NCBI GenBank assembly: GCA_049596815.1 | Contig: JBMYLY010000037.1 | Location: forward strand, 1 to 14,860 | DNA: 14,860 nt | Reading direction: 5' to 3' | From: UBA724 sp049596815 | GTDB lineage: Bacteria; Bacteroidota; Bacteroidia; Flavobacteriales; Flavobacteriaceae | Part shown: positions 1-7,699 of the stretch, piece after piece | Position numbering within the stretch: position 1 is the first letter of the stretch | Layout: every line of letters begins with the position of its first letter | Translations under genes and position numbers: made by a program | Notes under the pieces: generated by a model | What the model was told of the DNA's origin: nothing | Seen by the model: only the letters and a program-made list of their open reading frames with translations | Database searches by the model: none

Positions 1-52
1 GACCCTCAACGGTTTTCAAGACCGCCGCATTCGACCACTCTGCCATTTCTCC
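1..52 (-). tRNA. tRNA-Ser(UGA), partial: 5' part only
   Basis: Read on the minus strand, the gene begins at 52 with GGAGAAATGGCAGAG and runs off the window edge. The anticodon stem (GCGGT paired with ACCGT, one G-T pair) encloses the loop CTTGAAA, giving anticodon UGA at plus positions 16-18. The bases after the stem (TTGAGGGTC) look like the start of a long variable arm, as expected for serine tRNAs. The T arm and acceptor 3' side lie outside the window. A strong promoter candidate sits just upstream at 61-89. Confidence 0.93.
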
Positions 53-60
53 TTGGGGCG

Positions 61-89
61 CAAATATAGTGCGCTTTTTTTTCTTACAA
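61..89 (-). promoter_or_regulatory. Bacteroidota-type promoter of tRNA-Ser
   Basis: On the minus strand, TTG (plus 87-89) is followed by 18 nt and then TATATTTG (plus 61-68). This fits the flavobacterial consensus of TTG, 17-23 bp, TANNTTTG with no mismatch. The mature tRNA begins 8 nt beyond the -7 element, a sensible distance for a tRNA start site. It is the cleanest promoter in the window. Confidence 0.75.
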
Positions 90-118
90 AAGCCATCCCA
101 AACCCTATTTCATTTGAT

Positions 119-126
119 TACATTTG
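119..126 (+). promoter_or_regulatory. Candidate -7 element for the TauE/SafE permease
   Basis: TACATTTG matches the Bacteroidota -7 consensus TANNTTTG exactly and lies 14 nt before the ATG at 141. I find no TTG at the expected -33 distance, so the call rests on the -7 element and its position. It is divergent from the tRNA-Ser promoter. Confidence 0.4.
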
Positions 127-140
127 GTGTTTTATCTGTA

Positions 141-892
141 ATGCTTGAACTACATGAAATATTATTGTTGTTTGGCGCCGGTATTTTCGCTGGTTTCATC
201 AATACCATGGCTGGTGGGGGATCATTGATACCTTGCCTTTGATGATTTTTTTGGGATTGCCCCCCGCAGTTGCCAATGGAACCAACCGCATCGGAATTGT
301 GATTTCATCATTGTCAGCCACCATGGGCTACCGAAGCAAACATGTTTCCACACAACCTTTTAGTTTGTATTTGGGTGTCGTTGCCCTGTTGGGTGCGTTG
401 ATTGGCGCCAAAATCGCCATTGATATTCGCGGTGATTTGTTTAATCGCATTCTGGCTATTATTATGATTTTGGTGGTAATGACGATGGTTTTTAAACCCA
501 AGTTTTCCACCCAAAATGCCGTTGAAAGACTTTATGGAAAGCACCTTTGGATTTCTATGATCGCGTTCTTTTTTATTGGTATTTATGGAGGATTTATCAA
601 TGCCGGAATCGGATTTATCATCATGCTGTTTTTGAATTTTTTCAACCGCATGAATTTGATCCGTGTCAACGCGACAAAAGTGGCTGTGGTATTTGTATAT
701 TCTGTGGGGGCTTTGGCCACTTTTGCGTTAAGCGGCAATGTGCATTGGTTGTACGGTTTTTGTTTGGCCAGTGGTACTTCTTTGGGTGCCTGGACAGCTT
801 CTCGCTATTCCGTAAAAAAGGGGGAGAGCGTCATTAAGATATTTATGATCTTAATGGTGGTAGCTATGTCAATAAAACTCTGGTTCTTTTAA
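141..892 (+). pseudogene. TauE/SafE (TSUP) family membrane permease, frameshifted
   Basis: This encodes a polytopic inner-membrane protein of the sulfite exporter TauE/SafE (TSUP) family, whose members are thought to move small anions such as sulfite or organosulfonates; the substrate here is unknown. From the ATG at 141 the frame gives a typical TSUP start (GAGIFAGFINTMAGGGSLI) and then hits TGA at 240-242. The rest of the family signature (TLPLMIFLGLPPAVANGTNR) continues in another frame from 230 to the stop at 892. Joining the two needs one extra base near 228-231 (ATACC where ATAACC would restore Ile-Thr). The repaired protein would be about 250 aa, normal for the family, and the 219-aa downstream part is otherwise intact. 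Either the gene is recently inactivated or the base was lost in sequencing or assembly. Its stop overlaps the convergent ribB stop by 4 nt. Confidence 0.82.
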
Positions 893-2019
893 TACTTGAC
901 CCTATCCGCGATTTCAATTCCGTAACCACCTATGCCCACGCGCTTGGTGCGTTCACTGTTTGTTAGCAAAGCCAATTTATGAATATGGAGTTGGTGCAAC
1001 ATCTGTGCCCCGATACCGAAATCCTTCTCATCCATGTAGATGCCTACACTCTCATTACTTTGATTTTTTAATTTGAGGTTGTTCAACTGTCTGACAAATT
1101 GGGTGGCGTCATCTGGTGGGTTGATGAACAACACAGCCCCACTACCGTGGTCTTTAATTTTTTCGAAAATCTTATCCAAACCAACACTTTGACCAAAAAG
1201 TAGGTTTTTTAACAAATCTTGTGGTGTTTTGATCGATTGAATACGGGTTAGCACCTGATCTCCCTCTTTCCAATCACCCAAAGTCAATGCCAAATGAATC
1301 TGTTTGTTGGTATTTTGTTGAAACGCTCGCAGCCTAAAGGTTCCAAATCGCGTATCCACAGGAAAGTCCTCTACCATTTCTATAAGGCTATCGTGCTTCA
1401 TTCTATAGGCAACCAAATCCTCAATAGAAACCAATTTAAGGTTGTATTTGTCTGCGACTTGCCTCAGTTGAGGTAATCTGGCCATGGTGCCGTCTTCGTT
1501 CATGATTTCAACAATCACACCGGCTGGTTTAAATCCAGCCAACCGCGCAAAGTCAATAGCAGCTTCTGTGTGTCCTGTGCGTCTTAAAACTCCTCCTTCT
1601 TTAGCAGTCAATGGAAATACGTGACCCGGTCGTATAAAATCAGTAGGTTTTGAGTTGTTATTTACCAAGGCCTGAACGGTTTTGGCACGGTCAGCGGCAG
1701 AAATCCCTGATGTCACTCCATTTCCGTTGAGGTCTACTGAAACTGTAAATGCAGTTCCCATTGGGTCTGTGTTGTTTTGCACCATGGGATAGAGATCGAG
1801 TTTGTTGCAATACGACTCGGCAAGTGGGGTGCAAATCAATCCGCGACCATGTTGGGCCATAAAATTGATCAGTTCAGGCGTGGCACACTCCGCAGCGGCA
1901 ACAAAATCCCCCTCATTTTCTCGATTTTCATCATCAACCACAATGATGATATTGCCTTCTTTGATATCGGCTATGGCATCTTCTATGGAGTCAAATGCAA
2001 TCTGTTGTGGGGATGACAT
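889..2019 (-). CDS. ribB: 3,4-dihydroxy-2-butanone 4-phosphate synthase with degenerate GTP cyclohydrolase II-like C-terminal domain
   Basis: RibB converts ribulose 5-phosphate into 3,4-dihydroxy-2-butanone 4-phosphate and formate, supplying the four-carbon unit of riboflavin, in the cytosol. Residues 10-206 form a complete synthase domain: acidic metal/substrate loop DDENRENEGD (29-38), HGRGLICTPL (57-66), GISAADRAKT (105-114), RPGHVFPL (130-137) and GHTEA (149-153). Residues about 212-376 align with GTP cyclohydrolase II (RFGTFRLRAF near the start, DFGIGAQML and GGYGIEIADRV near the end). The stretch that should hold the three zinc cysteines (255-277) has none, and the usual RQEGR-type motif is replaced by NPPDD around 300. 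The C-terminal half is therefore unlikely to hydrolyse GTP, and a separate ribA is expected elsewhere. It is the last gene of the ftsK-lolA-lptF/G operon, 3 nt after the permease. Family knowledge: a RibB fused to an inactive RibA-like domain is also known in proteobacteria (RibBX). Confidence 0.93.
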   Translation of the reverse strand: MSSPQQIAFDSIEDAIADIKEGNIIIVVDDENRENEGDFVAAAECATPELINFMAQHGRGLICTPLAESYCNKLDLYPMVQNNTDPMGTAFTVSVDLNGNGVTSGISAADRAKTVQALVNNNSKPTDFIRPGHVFPLTAKEGGVLRRTGHTEAAIDFARLAGFKPAGVIVEIMNEDGTMARLPQLRQVADKYNLKLVSIEDLVAYRMKHDSLIEMVEDFPVDTRFGTFRLRAFQQNTNKQIHLALTLGDWKEGDQVLTRIQSIKTPQDLLKNLLFGQSVGLDKIFEKIKDHGSGAVLFINPPDDATQFVRQLNNLKLKNQSNESVGIYMDEKDFGIGAQMLHQLHIHKLALLTNSERTKRVGIGGYGIEIADRVKY

Positions 2020-2022
2020 AGG

Positions 2023-3489
2023 TTATTTTTTTGCAAATATACGTTTCCCCAAACTTGTAGCCATTTGAGTTCCTATGTTAATTCCATGTCGGATGCGGTG
2101 CATTGCATTGGATATGTTAAACACACTCTTGTCTGCGCTTGCACGACGCACCAAACTCAGCGAAAAGAGAAGCAATACCAATGAGGTAACAGAGGTGCCC
2201 GTAAGGTTTCCTACGCTGCCGTCTTCAGCACTATTTTTAAAAAAAGTTCCCGCAAAATGATAGGTTAGAAAAATAATCAACGCTAGTACTACGGGCAGAC
2301 CAAAACCACCTTTTCTAATAATAGCACCAAGTGGCGCACCTACAAAAAACATCAATAGGGCAGAAAAAGCAATGATATACTTATCGTACATGTATATGGC
2401 GTGAAGATTGATGACTTTTTCTCTAAAAAAGAAAGTTTTTTTCTGCTGATCTAGGTTGCTTTTGAGTGTGGTTAGTGCTGATTTTGCTTGACGTACAATC
2501 GAACTGCGCATGTTATGGCTAAAGGGTGTTACAAATGATTTCAGACCTGCGTATGCTACCAATGAATCTTTTTGAGTATGTATGTTTTTAGCTCCAGTTC
2601 GAATGTAAGTAGTCCGTACAAATCCATCGACCTCATCGGCGTATTGTTGTTTTAAAGAGTCAATGCTGAGGGCCAACTCTGAAACCGTTTGCATCTTGAA
2701 AGTATTGTTGTATTTGATCTCGTCTAGGTCTACATTGTTAAAGTCGCGCAAATCAATATTCATGGTATATTTTTCAAAAGCAACACGCGCATGAGGGCGT
2801 TTGTTTTGATTGCTGCGTCTTTTTCGGTTTACAATTTCTTCGTAACGGTTGCCATCATACAACACCAGTTGAAGGCCATCAGAGATTTCTGCATCTTTGA
2901 GTTCTCCTTTGTCTGCTTTTATGACAATGTTATTTTTTTCAGACTTCGATTTTTCATGTATTATGACATCATCCAGCAGCCTGTCGTCGGGACCGTATTT
3001 GTCACTAACCTTGATGGTGCTAACTCCCATGTCATTGAACATTCCTTCGGCGATGGCCAGTGCAGGTTTCATTTTTGCTAAATTTTTTCGAAGGTTGTAT
3101 GTTTTAAATTCCGCAAATGGGATGACCGTATTAGTCATATAAAAAGTCAATCCGCTAAGCAGCAAACAAATTACAAACACACTACGCATGGCACGCATCA
3201 GAGATATACCCGCAGATTTTAGAGCGGCAAACTCATAATGTTCTGCCAGGCTTCCAAATGTCATAATCGAAGCTAGCAGCACAGTAAGCGGCAGCACCAA
3301 CGGAATGAGCTTGGGGGAGTAATAGAGTAAAAACTTTAAAATCACACTGATGTCTAACCCTTTTCCTGCAAACTCATCAATAAAAATCCAGATGGTTTGT
3401 ATGATGAATATCAACATTAAGATGAAAAAAAAACTAAAAAAGTTTTTTAGAAACCTAGAAGCTATATAGCGGTCAACAATAGGTATCAT
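2023..3489 (-). CDS. LptF/LptG family permease (YjgP/YjgQ)
   Basis: This 488-aa inner-membrane protein belongs to the LptF/LptG family, the transmembrane subunits that work with the ATPase LptB to extract lipopolysaccharide from the inner membrane and push it onto the periplasmic Lpt bridge. It shows the family layout: three N-terminal membrane helices (about 16-36, 58-78, 102-120), a long soluble periplasmic segment (about 125-365) and three helices near the C terminus (about 370-450). The family motif around FGSLAEHYEFAALKSAGIS (78-96) is present. The periplasmic part is longer than in the roughly 360-aa E. coli proteins, which is usual in Bacteroidota. I cannot decide between LptF and LptG from sequence alone. 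It starts 1 nt after lolA and ends 3 nt before ribB, so translational coupling in one mRNA is likely. Confidence 0.9.
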   Translation of the reverse strand: MIPIVDRYIASRFLKNFFSFFFILMLIFIIQTIWIFIDEFAGKGLDISVILKFLLYYSPKLIPLVLPLTVLLASIMTFGSLAEHYEFAALKSAGISLMRAMRSVFVICLLLSGLTFYMTNTVIPFAEFKTYNLRKNLAKMKPALAIAEGMFNDMGVSTIKVSDKYGPDDRLLDDVIIHEKSKSEKNNIVIKADKGELKDAEISDGLQLVLYDGNRYEEIVNRKRRSNQNKRPHARVAFEKYTMNIDLRDFNNVDLDEIKYNNTFKMQTVSELALSIDSLKQQYADEVDGFVRTTYIRTGAKNIHTQKDSLVAYAGLKSFVTPFSHNMRSSIVRQAKSALTTLKSNLDQQKKTFFFREKVINLHAIYMYDKYIIAFSALLMFFVGAPLGAIIRKGGFGLPVVLALIIFLTYHFAGTFFKNSAEDGSVGNLTGTSVTSLVLLLFSLSLVRRASADKSVFNISNAMHRIRHGINIGTQMATSLGKRIFAKK

Positions 3490-3490
3490 C

Positions 3491-4138
3491 TCAGTAGCGG
3501 TCTATATAATAATCCGAGTAGGCCTGTTCATCAAAAACAAAAGCATCGGGTGGAAGGTCTTTATTCACAGCAAATTTGCTAATGGTAATGGTGGTTTCGG
3601 TTCCATTAACACCGACTTCAATCAGTCGGTAGAGTTGTTTTTTATAGATGTCAATTCCAGCAAGTAGGTATTTGGTTTGACTGTTTGGGTCTGTGGGAAT
3701 CAGCTTGACATATCTGATTTTTTTTCCTGAAACATTTTGAAGAATGTCCCACTGAAAACGATAGCCTGTGCTGTAAAAATCAAACAATTGTTTTGGACTC
3801 ACGGTACCTTCTTCGTCAGCCCCTTCTTGTATCATAACTTCTTCGTTTTCATCAATTATGGTGTAGAGCATGGTTCCGTCAAAAATCTGCCTTACGCCCA
3901 TGATATTGAGCTGGTAACGGTCACCTGCAGCCATCAAGGTGCCCTCGGCGCGCTGATCAATTCCTTCTTTCCGGTTGCTTAATATATAGATAAAAGCGAG
4001 GTCTAAAGATTTGTAGGATTCATATTGGTCTCGAACCTCGTCCAATAAGTTCTTGGCTTGGGTGTCGTTTTGGCCTTGCACAGTCGATGCAAAAGTCCCA
4101 ATAAACCAAAAAAGAAGAATTTTTGTATTAACTCTCAT
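3491..4138 (-). CDS. lolA: LolA-like outer-membrane lipoprotein carrier
   Basis: This 215-aa periplasmic protein has the LolA fold, which shuttles lipoproteins from the inner-membrane Lol complex towards the outer membrane. The N terminus is a signal peptide (KILLFWFIGTFASTVQG, likely cleaved near residue 22). LolA features follow: a region of the pattern YESYKSLDLAFIYILSNRKEG with a repeated strand motif, RYQLNIMGVRQIFDGTMLYTIIDENEE (a typical 'needs to be read, wears down to a hydrophobic cavity' strand set), and a C-terminal part DLPPDAFVFDEQAY that matches the usual end of flavobacterial LolA. The start codon lies inside the last codons of ftsK (11-nt overlap) and the stop is 1 nt from the next gene, so it belongs firmly to the ftsK operon. 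The pairing with an LptF/G permease puts two envelope-transport functions side by side. Confidence 0.87.
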   Translation of the reverse strand: MRVNTKILLFWFIGTFASTVQGQNDTQAKNLLDEVRDQYESYKSLDLAFIYILSNRKEGIDQRAEGTLMAAGDRYQLNIMGVRQIFDGTMLYTIIDENEEVMIQEGADEEGTVSPKQLFDFYSTGYRFQWDILQNVSGKKIRYVKLIPTDPNSQTKYLLAGIDIYKKQLYRLIEVGVNGTETTITISKFAVNKDLPPDAFVFDEQAYSDYYIDRY

Positions 4139-6413
4139 TTTCTTTTTCTAAATATTCATGTAACGCAATCACGTCTCTAAACAACACCTCTCTGGCTTTG
4201 CTACCCTCAAAAGGACCCACTATGCCTGCTGCCTCGAGTTGGTCTATGATTCTACCCGCACGGTTGTAGCCCAATTTGAGTTTACGTTGCAATAAAGATG
4301 CCGAACCTTGTTGGGCATTGACAACCACTTCAGCAGCTTCTCTAAACATAGCGTCTCTGTCTTCAATATTGTTGTCCAGTTTGGAGGTGGCTTCATCGCC
4401 TACATATTCAGGCAATAAGTGCGCACTGGGATAGGCGCGTTGTGAGCCAATATATTCTGTTATTTTTTCAACTTCTGGCGTGTCTACAAAGGCGCATTGC
4501 AATCGAATCAGCTCATTTCCTTGCGTGAACAACATGTCTCCTCGTCCGATGAGTTGGTCGGCACCTCCGCTGTCTAAAATGGTTCGTGAATCCACGCGCG
4601 AAGTTACCCGAAAAGCTATTCGAGCCGGGAAATTGGCTTTAATAACGCCGGTAATGACATTGACAGAAGGTCTTTGGGTGGCAATAATCAAATGGATTCC
4701 CACAGCTCGAGCCAACTGGGCCAATCGTGCAATAGGGGTTTCTACTTCTTTACCGGCAGTCATGATCAGGTCTGCAAACTCATCTATAATCAACACCAAA
4801 TAGGGGAGAAACGCGTGTCCGTCATTGGGGTTGAGTTTTCTTTGTTTAAAGCGTGCGTTGTACTCTTTGATATTGCGACACATGGCATTTTTGAGCATGG
4901 TGTATCGGTTGTCCATCTCTACACACAAAGAGTTCAGCGTGTTGATGGTTTGGCGATTGTCTGTGATAATGGCGTCCTCCACATCGGGCAATCTTGCCAA
5001 ATAGTGTCTTTCGATTTTATTAAATAAGGTAAGTTCTACTTTTTTGGGGTCTACAAGCACAAACTTGATTTCTGAAGGATGCTTTTTGTATAACAACGAA
5101 CTCAGGATGGTGTTTAGTCCCACCGATTTCCCTTGTCCTGTGGCACCAGCCATCAACAAGTGAGGCATTTTGGCCAAGTCCACAACAAAAGTTTCATTGC
5201 TAATGGTTTTTCCCATGGCCAAGGGCAATTCCATTTCGGCTTCTTGAAATGTCTTGGAACCTACCACCGAACGAAAAGAAACAATGGTTGGTTTTTTGTT
5301 GGGTACTTCGATTCCGATGGTTCCTTTTCCAGGAATAGGAGCTATGATACGTATGCCCAATGCGGACAAAGACAGCGCGATATCGTCCTCCAAGTTTTTG
5401 ATTTTGGAGATACGCACCCCAGCAGCAGGAATGATTTCATACAAAGTCACCGTTGGACCAATGGTCGCTTTGATTTCAGCGATACCAATTTTGTAGTTTT
5501 TGAGGGTATCAACGATACGTTCCTTGTTTTCCTCGAGTTCTGATTCGTTGATTGTAATACCCTCTTGGTTATAGGATTTTAATAATTCTAATGAGGGAAA
5601 TCTAAACTTTTTGAGCTCTAGTGTGGGGTCAAACTCTCCGTAGTTCTCAACCAATCGTTTGGCCAACTTCACCTCATGCTCATCTTCTTCGGATGGGTCG
5701 ATAGTTAGTTTTATATTCTCTTCTTTCTCTGGGTCTTTGGTTGAATTTTTTACTGCTTTGGATTCTTTTTTTGGAGCTTCTTCAGGCGCTACGTCTAACC
5801 GAATCTCAGCAGCAGGTTCTTCTTCTCCTTGTTCAAGGTCTGCTTTTTCGGGCTGTTCGGGTCTTTTAAAGCTGTTGTAAATGCGTTCGGGGGTTACTTT
5901 GAGTTGCAATACCATAAATACAATGAATCCAAACACCAAGAGTCCGGCCATGCCCAATACACCTATATAGGCCATCAAGAGTTGGGTGATTTCGAATCCT
6001 ACCATACCACCAAGCAGGGGGTAGTTAGGTATTAGAAATCCCATAAGGAGGGAAATCCACAAACCTATTCCCATAGCCCAACTCCAGTGTATCCACAAAC
6101 GATGGGTAGAAGCCCCCACAAATAGTCGCGTGCCGGTTACCAACAACATGCCAGCCAAAATAAAAGCGCCAATTCCTAAAAATTGATATACTAAAAAATG
6201 AGCAATGACAGCTCCCAGTTTGTTAACGGCGTTGTCCTTGACAACAGAACGGTCAAAGAAACTATCCAAATGACTTTGGTCGTTTTGCCAGGTTGAATAA
6301 TAAGAAATCATGGAAGCCAAGACCAGAAATGATATCAGGATAACAAACCCGCCCAACAAAATCTGTTTTTGCCGATTTGTAGCGGTCTTGTCTGAAAAAG
6401 GTGTTTTTGCCAT
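4128..6413 (-). CDS. ftsK: FtsK/SpoIIIE DNA translocase
   Basis: FtsK anchors at the division septum and pumps chromosomal DNA so that sister chromosomes and dimers are resolved before the septum closes. The 761-aa protein has an N-terminal membrane part with about four helices (roughly 17-39, 67-97, 108-128, 145-170), a short charged acidic linker (about 185-250, much shorter than in E. coli) and the alpha-beta motor. The Walker A motif is GATGQGKS (423-430) and Walker B is LVLIIDEFADL (539-549). The C-terminal winged-helix gamma domain (about 686-745, SLLQRKLKLGYNRAGRIIDQLEAAGIVGP) is intact; in other bacteria it reads polar DNA motifs and activates XerD. It is the first gene of the operon, preceded by a perfect -7 element (6420-6427) only 6 nt from the ATG, and shares 11 nt with lolA. 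Confidence 0.96.
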   Translation of the reverse strand: MAKTPFSDKTATNRQKQILLGGFVILISFLVLASMISYYSTWQNDQSHLDSFFDRSVVKDNAVNKLGAVIAHFLVYQFLGIGAFILAGMLLVTGTRLFVGASTHRLWIHWSWAMGIGLWISLLMGFLIPNYPLLGGMVGFEITQLLMAYIGVLGMAGLLVFGFIVFMVLQLKVTPERIYNSFKRPEQPEKADLEQGEEEPAAEIRLDVAPEEAPKKESKAVKNSTKDPEKEENIKLTIDPSEEDEHEVKLAKRLVENYGEFDPTLELKKFRFPSLELLKSYNQEGITINESELEENKERIVDTLKNYKIGIAEIKATIGPTVTLYEIIPAAGVRISKIKNLEDDIALSLSALGIRIIAPIPGKGTIGIEVPNKKPTIVSFRSVVGSKTFQEAEMELPLAMGKTISNETFVVDLAKMPHLLMAGATGQGKSVGLNTILSSLLYKKHPSEIKFVLVDPKKVELTLFNKIERHYLARLPDVEDAIITDNRQTINTLNSLCVEMDNRYTMLKNAMCRNIKEYNARFKQRKLNPNDGHAFLPYLVLIIDEFADLIMTAGKEVETPIARLAQLARAVGIHLIIATQRPSVNVITGVIKANFPARIAFRVTSRVDSRTILDSGGADQLIGRGDMLFTQGNELIRLQCAFVDTPEVEKITEYIGSQRAYPSAHLLPEYVGDEATSKLDNNIEDRDAMFREAAEVVVNAQQGSASLLQRKLKLGYNRAGRIIDQLEAAGIVGPFEGSKAREVLFRDVIALHEYLEKENES

Positions 6414-6419
6414 GCATCA

Positions 6420-6427
6420 CAAAAATA
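6420..6427 (-). promoter_or_regulatory. Candidate -7 element of the ftsK operon
   Basis: On the minus strand TATTTTTG matches TANNTTTG exactly, 6 nt before the ftsK ATG. No TTG is seen at the -33 distance; that place is T-rich. If used, the mRNA would have almost no leader. It lies between the upstream operon's terminator (6461-6483) and ftsK, which is the only space available for an ftsK promoter. Confidence 0.4.
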
Positions 6428-6460
6428 GCAATAATTCGACCAGAGAAAAAAAGGAATAAA

Positions 6461-6483
6461 AAAACCCGCACAGGGCGGGTTTT
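6461..6483 (-). terminator. Rho-independent terminator after the prx-trx operon
   Basis: A perfect 9-bp inverted repeat (AAAACCCGC and GCGGGTTTT) encloses a 5-nt loop. Read on the minus strand it is followed by a run of seven T, starting 10 nt after the stop of the 88-aa protein gene. The plus side also ends in TTTTCTTTT, so it could work in both directions, but only minus-strand genes flank it. It separates the peroxide operon from ftsK. Confidence 0.85.
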
Positions 6484-6492
6484 CTTTTAATA

Positions 6493-6759
6493 TTAACGTT
6501 GTTGTTGATCAATAGAACCCAACACGCGACTTATAAACTCCTTCAATGCTTGCTTGCGATCTGTGCCGGCATCAATCATAGATTGGACCTCTATGGCTCC
6601 ATACATATTGGATATGAGTTCACCAATGACATCCAACTCTTCATCTTTAATACCCGGAGCTTCTGTCAAAGCTTCTAGCGTTTCGGCCGCCTCAATGACA
6701 AAATCCACATCGTTTTGCTCAATAAACAAGCTCAAATGCTTAATTAAGGGAAGACGCAT
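6493..6759 (-). CDS. Conserved small protein of Bacteroidota (DUF6952-like)
   Basis: An 88-aa, acidic, mostly helical soluble protein with no signal peptide, no cysteine and no membrane segment. It resembles the small proteins of unknown function that follow peroxiredoxin and thioredoxin genes in flavobacteria (I believe DUF6952, from memory). No catalytic motif is visible; the sequence contains two amphipathic helical stretches around EAAETLEALTEAPG and DELDVIGELISNMYG-type residues. I choose the ATG at 6759; a TTG two codons further upstream would add only two residues. The start lies inside the thioredoxin gene (20-nt overlap), which suggests coupled translation and a job linked to thiol or peroxide metabolism. 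Function unknown. Confidence 0.75.
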   Translation of the reverse strand: MRLPLIKHLSLFIEQNDVDFVIEAAETLEALTEAPGIKDEELDVIGELISNMYGAIEVQSMIDAGTDRKQALKEFISRVLGSIDQQQR

Positions 6760-7054
6760 CGACAAAAGATTTAAGCACCTCCAACTTGTTGGTCTGCTCT
6801 TGACCGACTAAATTCCCGTTCTTAAAAGCAGCAAAGGTGGGGAGGTTGTCTACGTTAGCAAGTTTTCTGGAATTGGGATTTTTTTCCGCATCTACCATTA
6901 CAAACTTGGCTTCAGGGTGCTCAGAAGCCATCTTTTTAAACTTGGGCTTCATGATACGGCAATTCCCGCACCAACCGGCGGAATATTGGACAAATACTGT
7001 CTGATTTCCTTCAAGTACGTCATTGAGGTTGTCCTCTAATAATTCTTCTACCAT
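6740..7054 (-). CDS. Thioredoxin family protein
   Basis: A 104-aa cytosolic thioredoxin-fold protein. The redox motif is WCGNC (residues 28-32 approximately, in YSAGWCGNCRIMKP), a variant of the classic WCGPC, and the cis-proline loop is seen at NLPTFAAFKNG. Length and domain limits fit a single thioredoxin domain with no signal peptide. It starts 6 nt after the peroxiredoxin stop and overlaps the next small gene by 20 nt, so the three are one operon. By context it probably reduces the neighbouring 2-Cys peroxiredoxin; Asn in place of Pro in CXXC would be expected to alter its redox potential. The electron donor (thioredoxin reductase) is not in the window. Confidence 0.92.
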   Translation of the reverse strand: MVEELLEDNLNDVLEGNQTVFVQYSAGWCGNCRIMKPKFKKMASEHPEAKFVMVDAEKNPNSRKLANVDNLPTFAAFKNGNLVGQEQTNKLEVLKSFVDASSLN

Positions 7055-7060
7055 GATGAT

Positions 7061-7699
7061 TTAGTTTAGACTTAGATATGATGCAACTCCTTTGCTAGAG
7101 GCTTCCAAGGCTTGTGCACCTTCTTCCCAGTTGGCTGGGCATACTTCACCTTTTTCTTGAACGTGGGTCAATGCATCGATCAAGCGCAGGTACTCTTGCA
7201 CATTACGTCCCAAAGGCATGTTGTTGATTCCCTCGTGAAACACAGTACCTTCTTCATCTAAAATATAGGTAGCACGGTACGAGACATTGTCACCCTCTAC
7301 CAAAACCGTATCGGTTTCTTCATTGTAAGTCTCATTGGAGACATCCAAAATTCCAAGAGTCCGGGCCAGGTTTCTGTTGCTGTCAGCCAAAAGGTTGTAA
7401 GTGACACCTTCAATACCGCCTTCATCTTTGGCTGTGTTTAACCAAGCAAAGTGTACTTCAGCTGTGTCACACGAAGCACCAATAACAATGGTATTGCGCT
7501 TTTCAAACTCAGGCAAAGCCTCTTGGAAAGCATGGAGCTCAGTAGGGCATACGTAAGTGAAATCTTTAGGGTACCAAAACAAAACCACTTTCTTATTGTT
7601 TTTGGTGGCTTCTTCTAATACATTGATTTGGATGGTATCACCCATTTCATTCATTGCGTTGACTGTGAGATTGGGAAATTTTTTTCCGACAATAGACAT
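7061..7699 (-). CDS. Typical 2-Cys peroxiredoxin (AhpC/Prx1 type)
   Basis: Reduces hydrogen peroxide, organic peroxides and possibly peroxynitrite in the cytosol, using thiols as electron source. The 212-aa protein carries the peroxidatic cysteine Cys51 in FTYVCPTE and the resolving cysteine Cys187 in GEVCPANW, the defining pair of typical 2-Cys enzymes. The C-terminal tail is present (ending SYLSLN). The fold core (KKVVLFWYPKDFTYVCPTELHAF) is unmistakable in pattern. It is the first gene of a three-gene operon with thioredoxin, its likely reductant, and lies divergent from katG. A promoter candidate sits 25 nt upstream of the ATG. Family naming (AhpC versus Prx) is not settled by sequence alone. 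Confidence 0.95.
   Translation of the reverse strand: MSIVGKKFPNLTVNAMNEMGDTIQINVLEEATKNNKKVVLFWYPKDFTYVCPTELHAFQEALPEFEKRNTIVIGASCDTAEVHFAWLNTAKDEGGIEGVTYNLLADSNRNLARTLGILDVSNETYNEETDTVLVEGDNVSYRATYILDEEGTVFHEGINNMPLGRNVQEYLRLIDALTHVQEKGEVCPANWEEGAQALEASSKGVASYLSLN

Noticed and set aside
222..245. Programmed -1 frameshift in the TauE/SafE permease
   Set aside because: No slippery heptamer of the X XXY YYZ type is present at the break, and no strong downstream hairpin is seen; family members are read in one frame.
6262..6471. Same-strand open frame overlapping the ftsK start
   Set aside because: It begins inside the terminator hairpin and continues in another frame through ftsK; nothing supports it as a gene.
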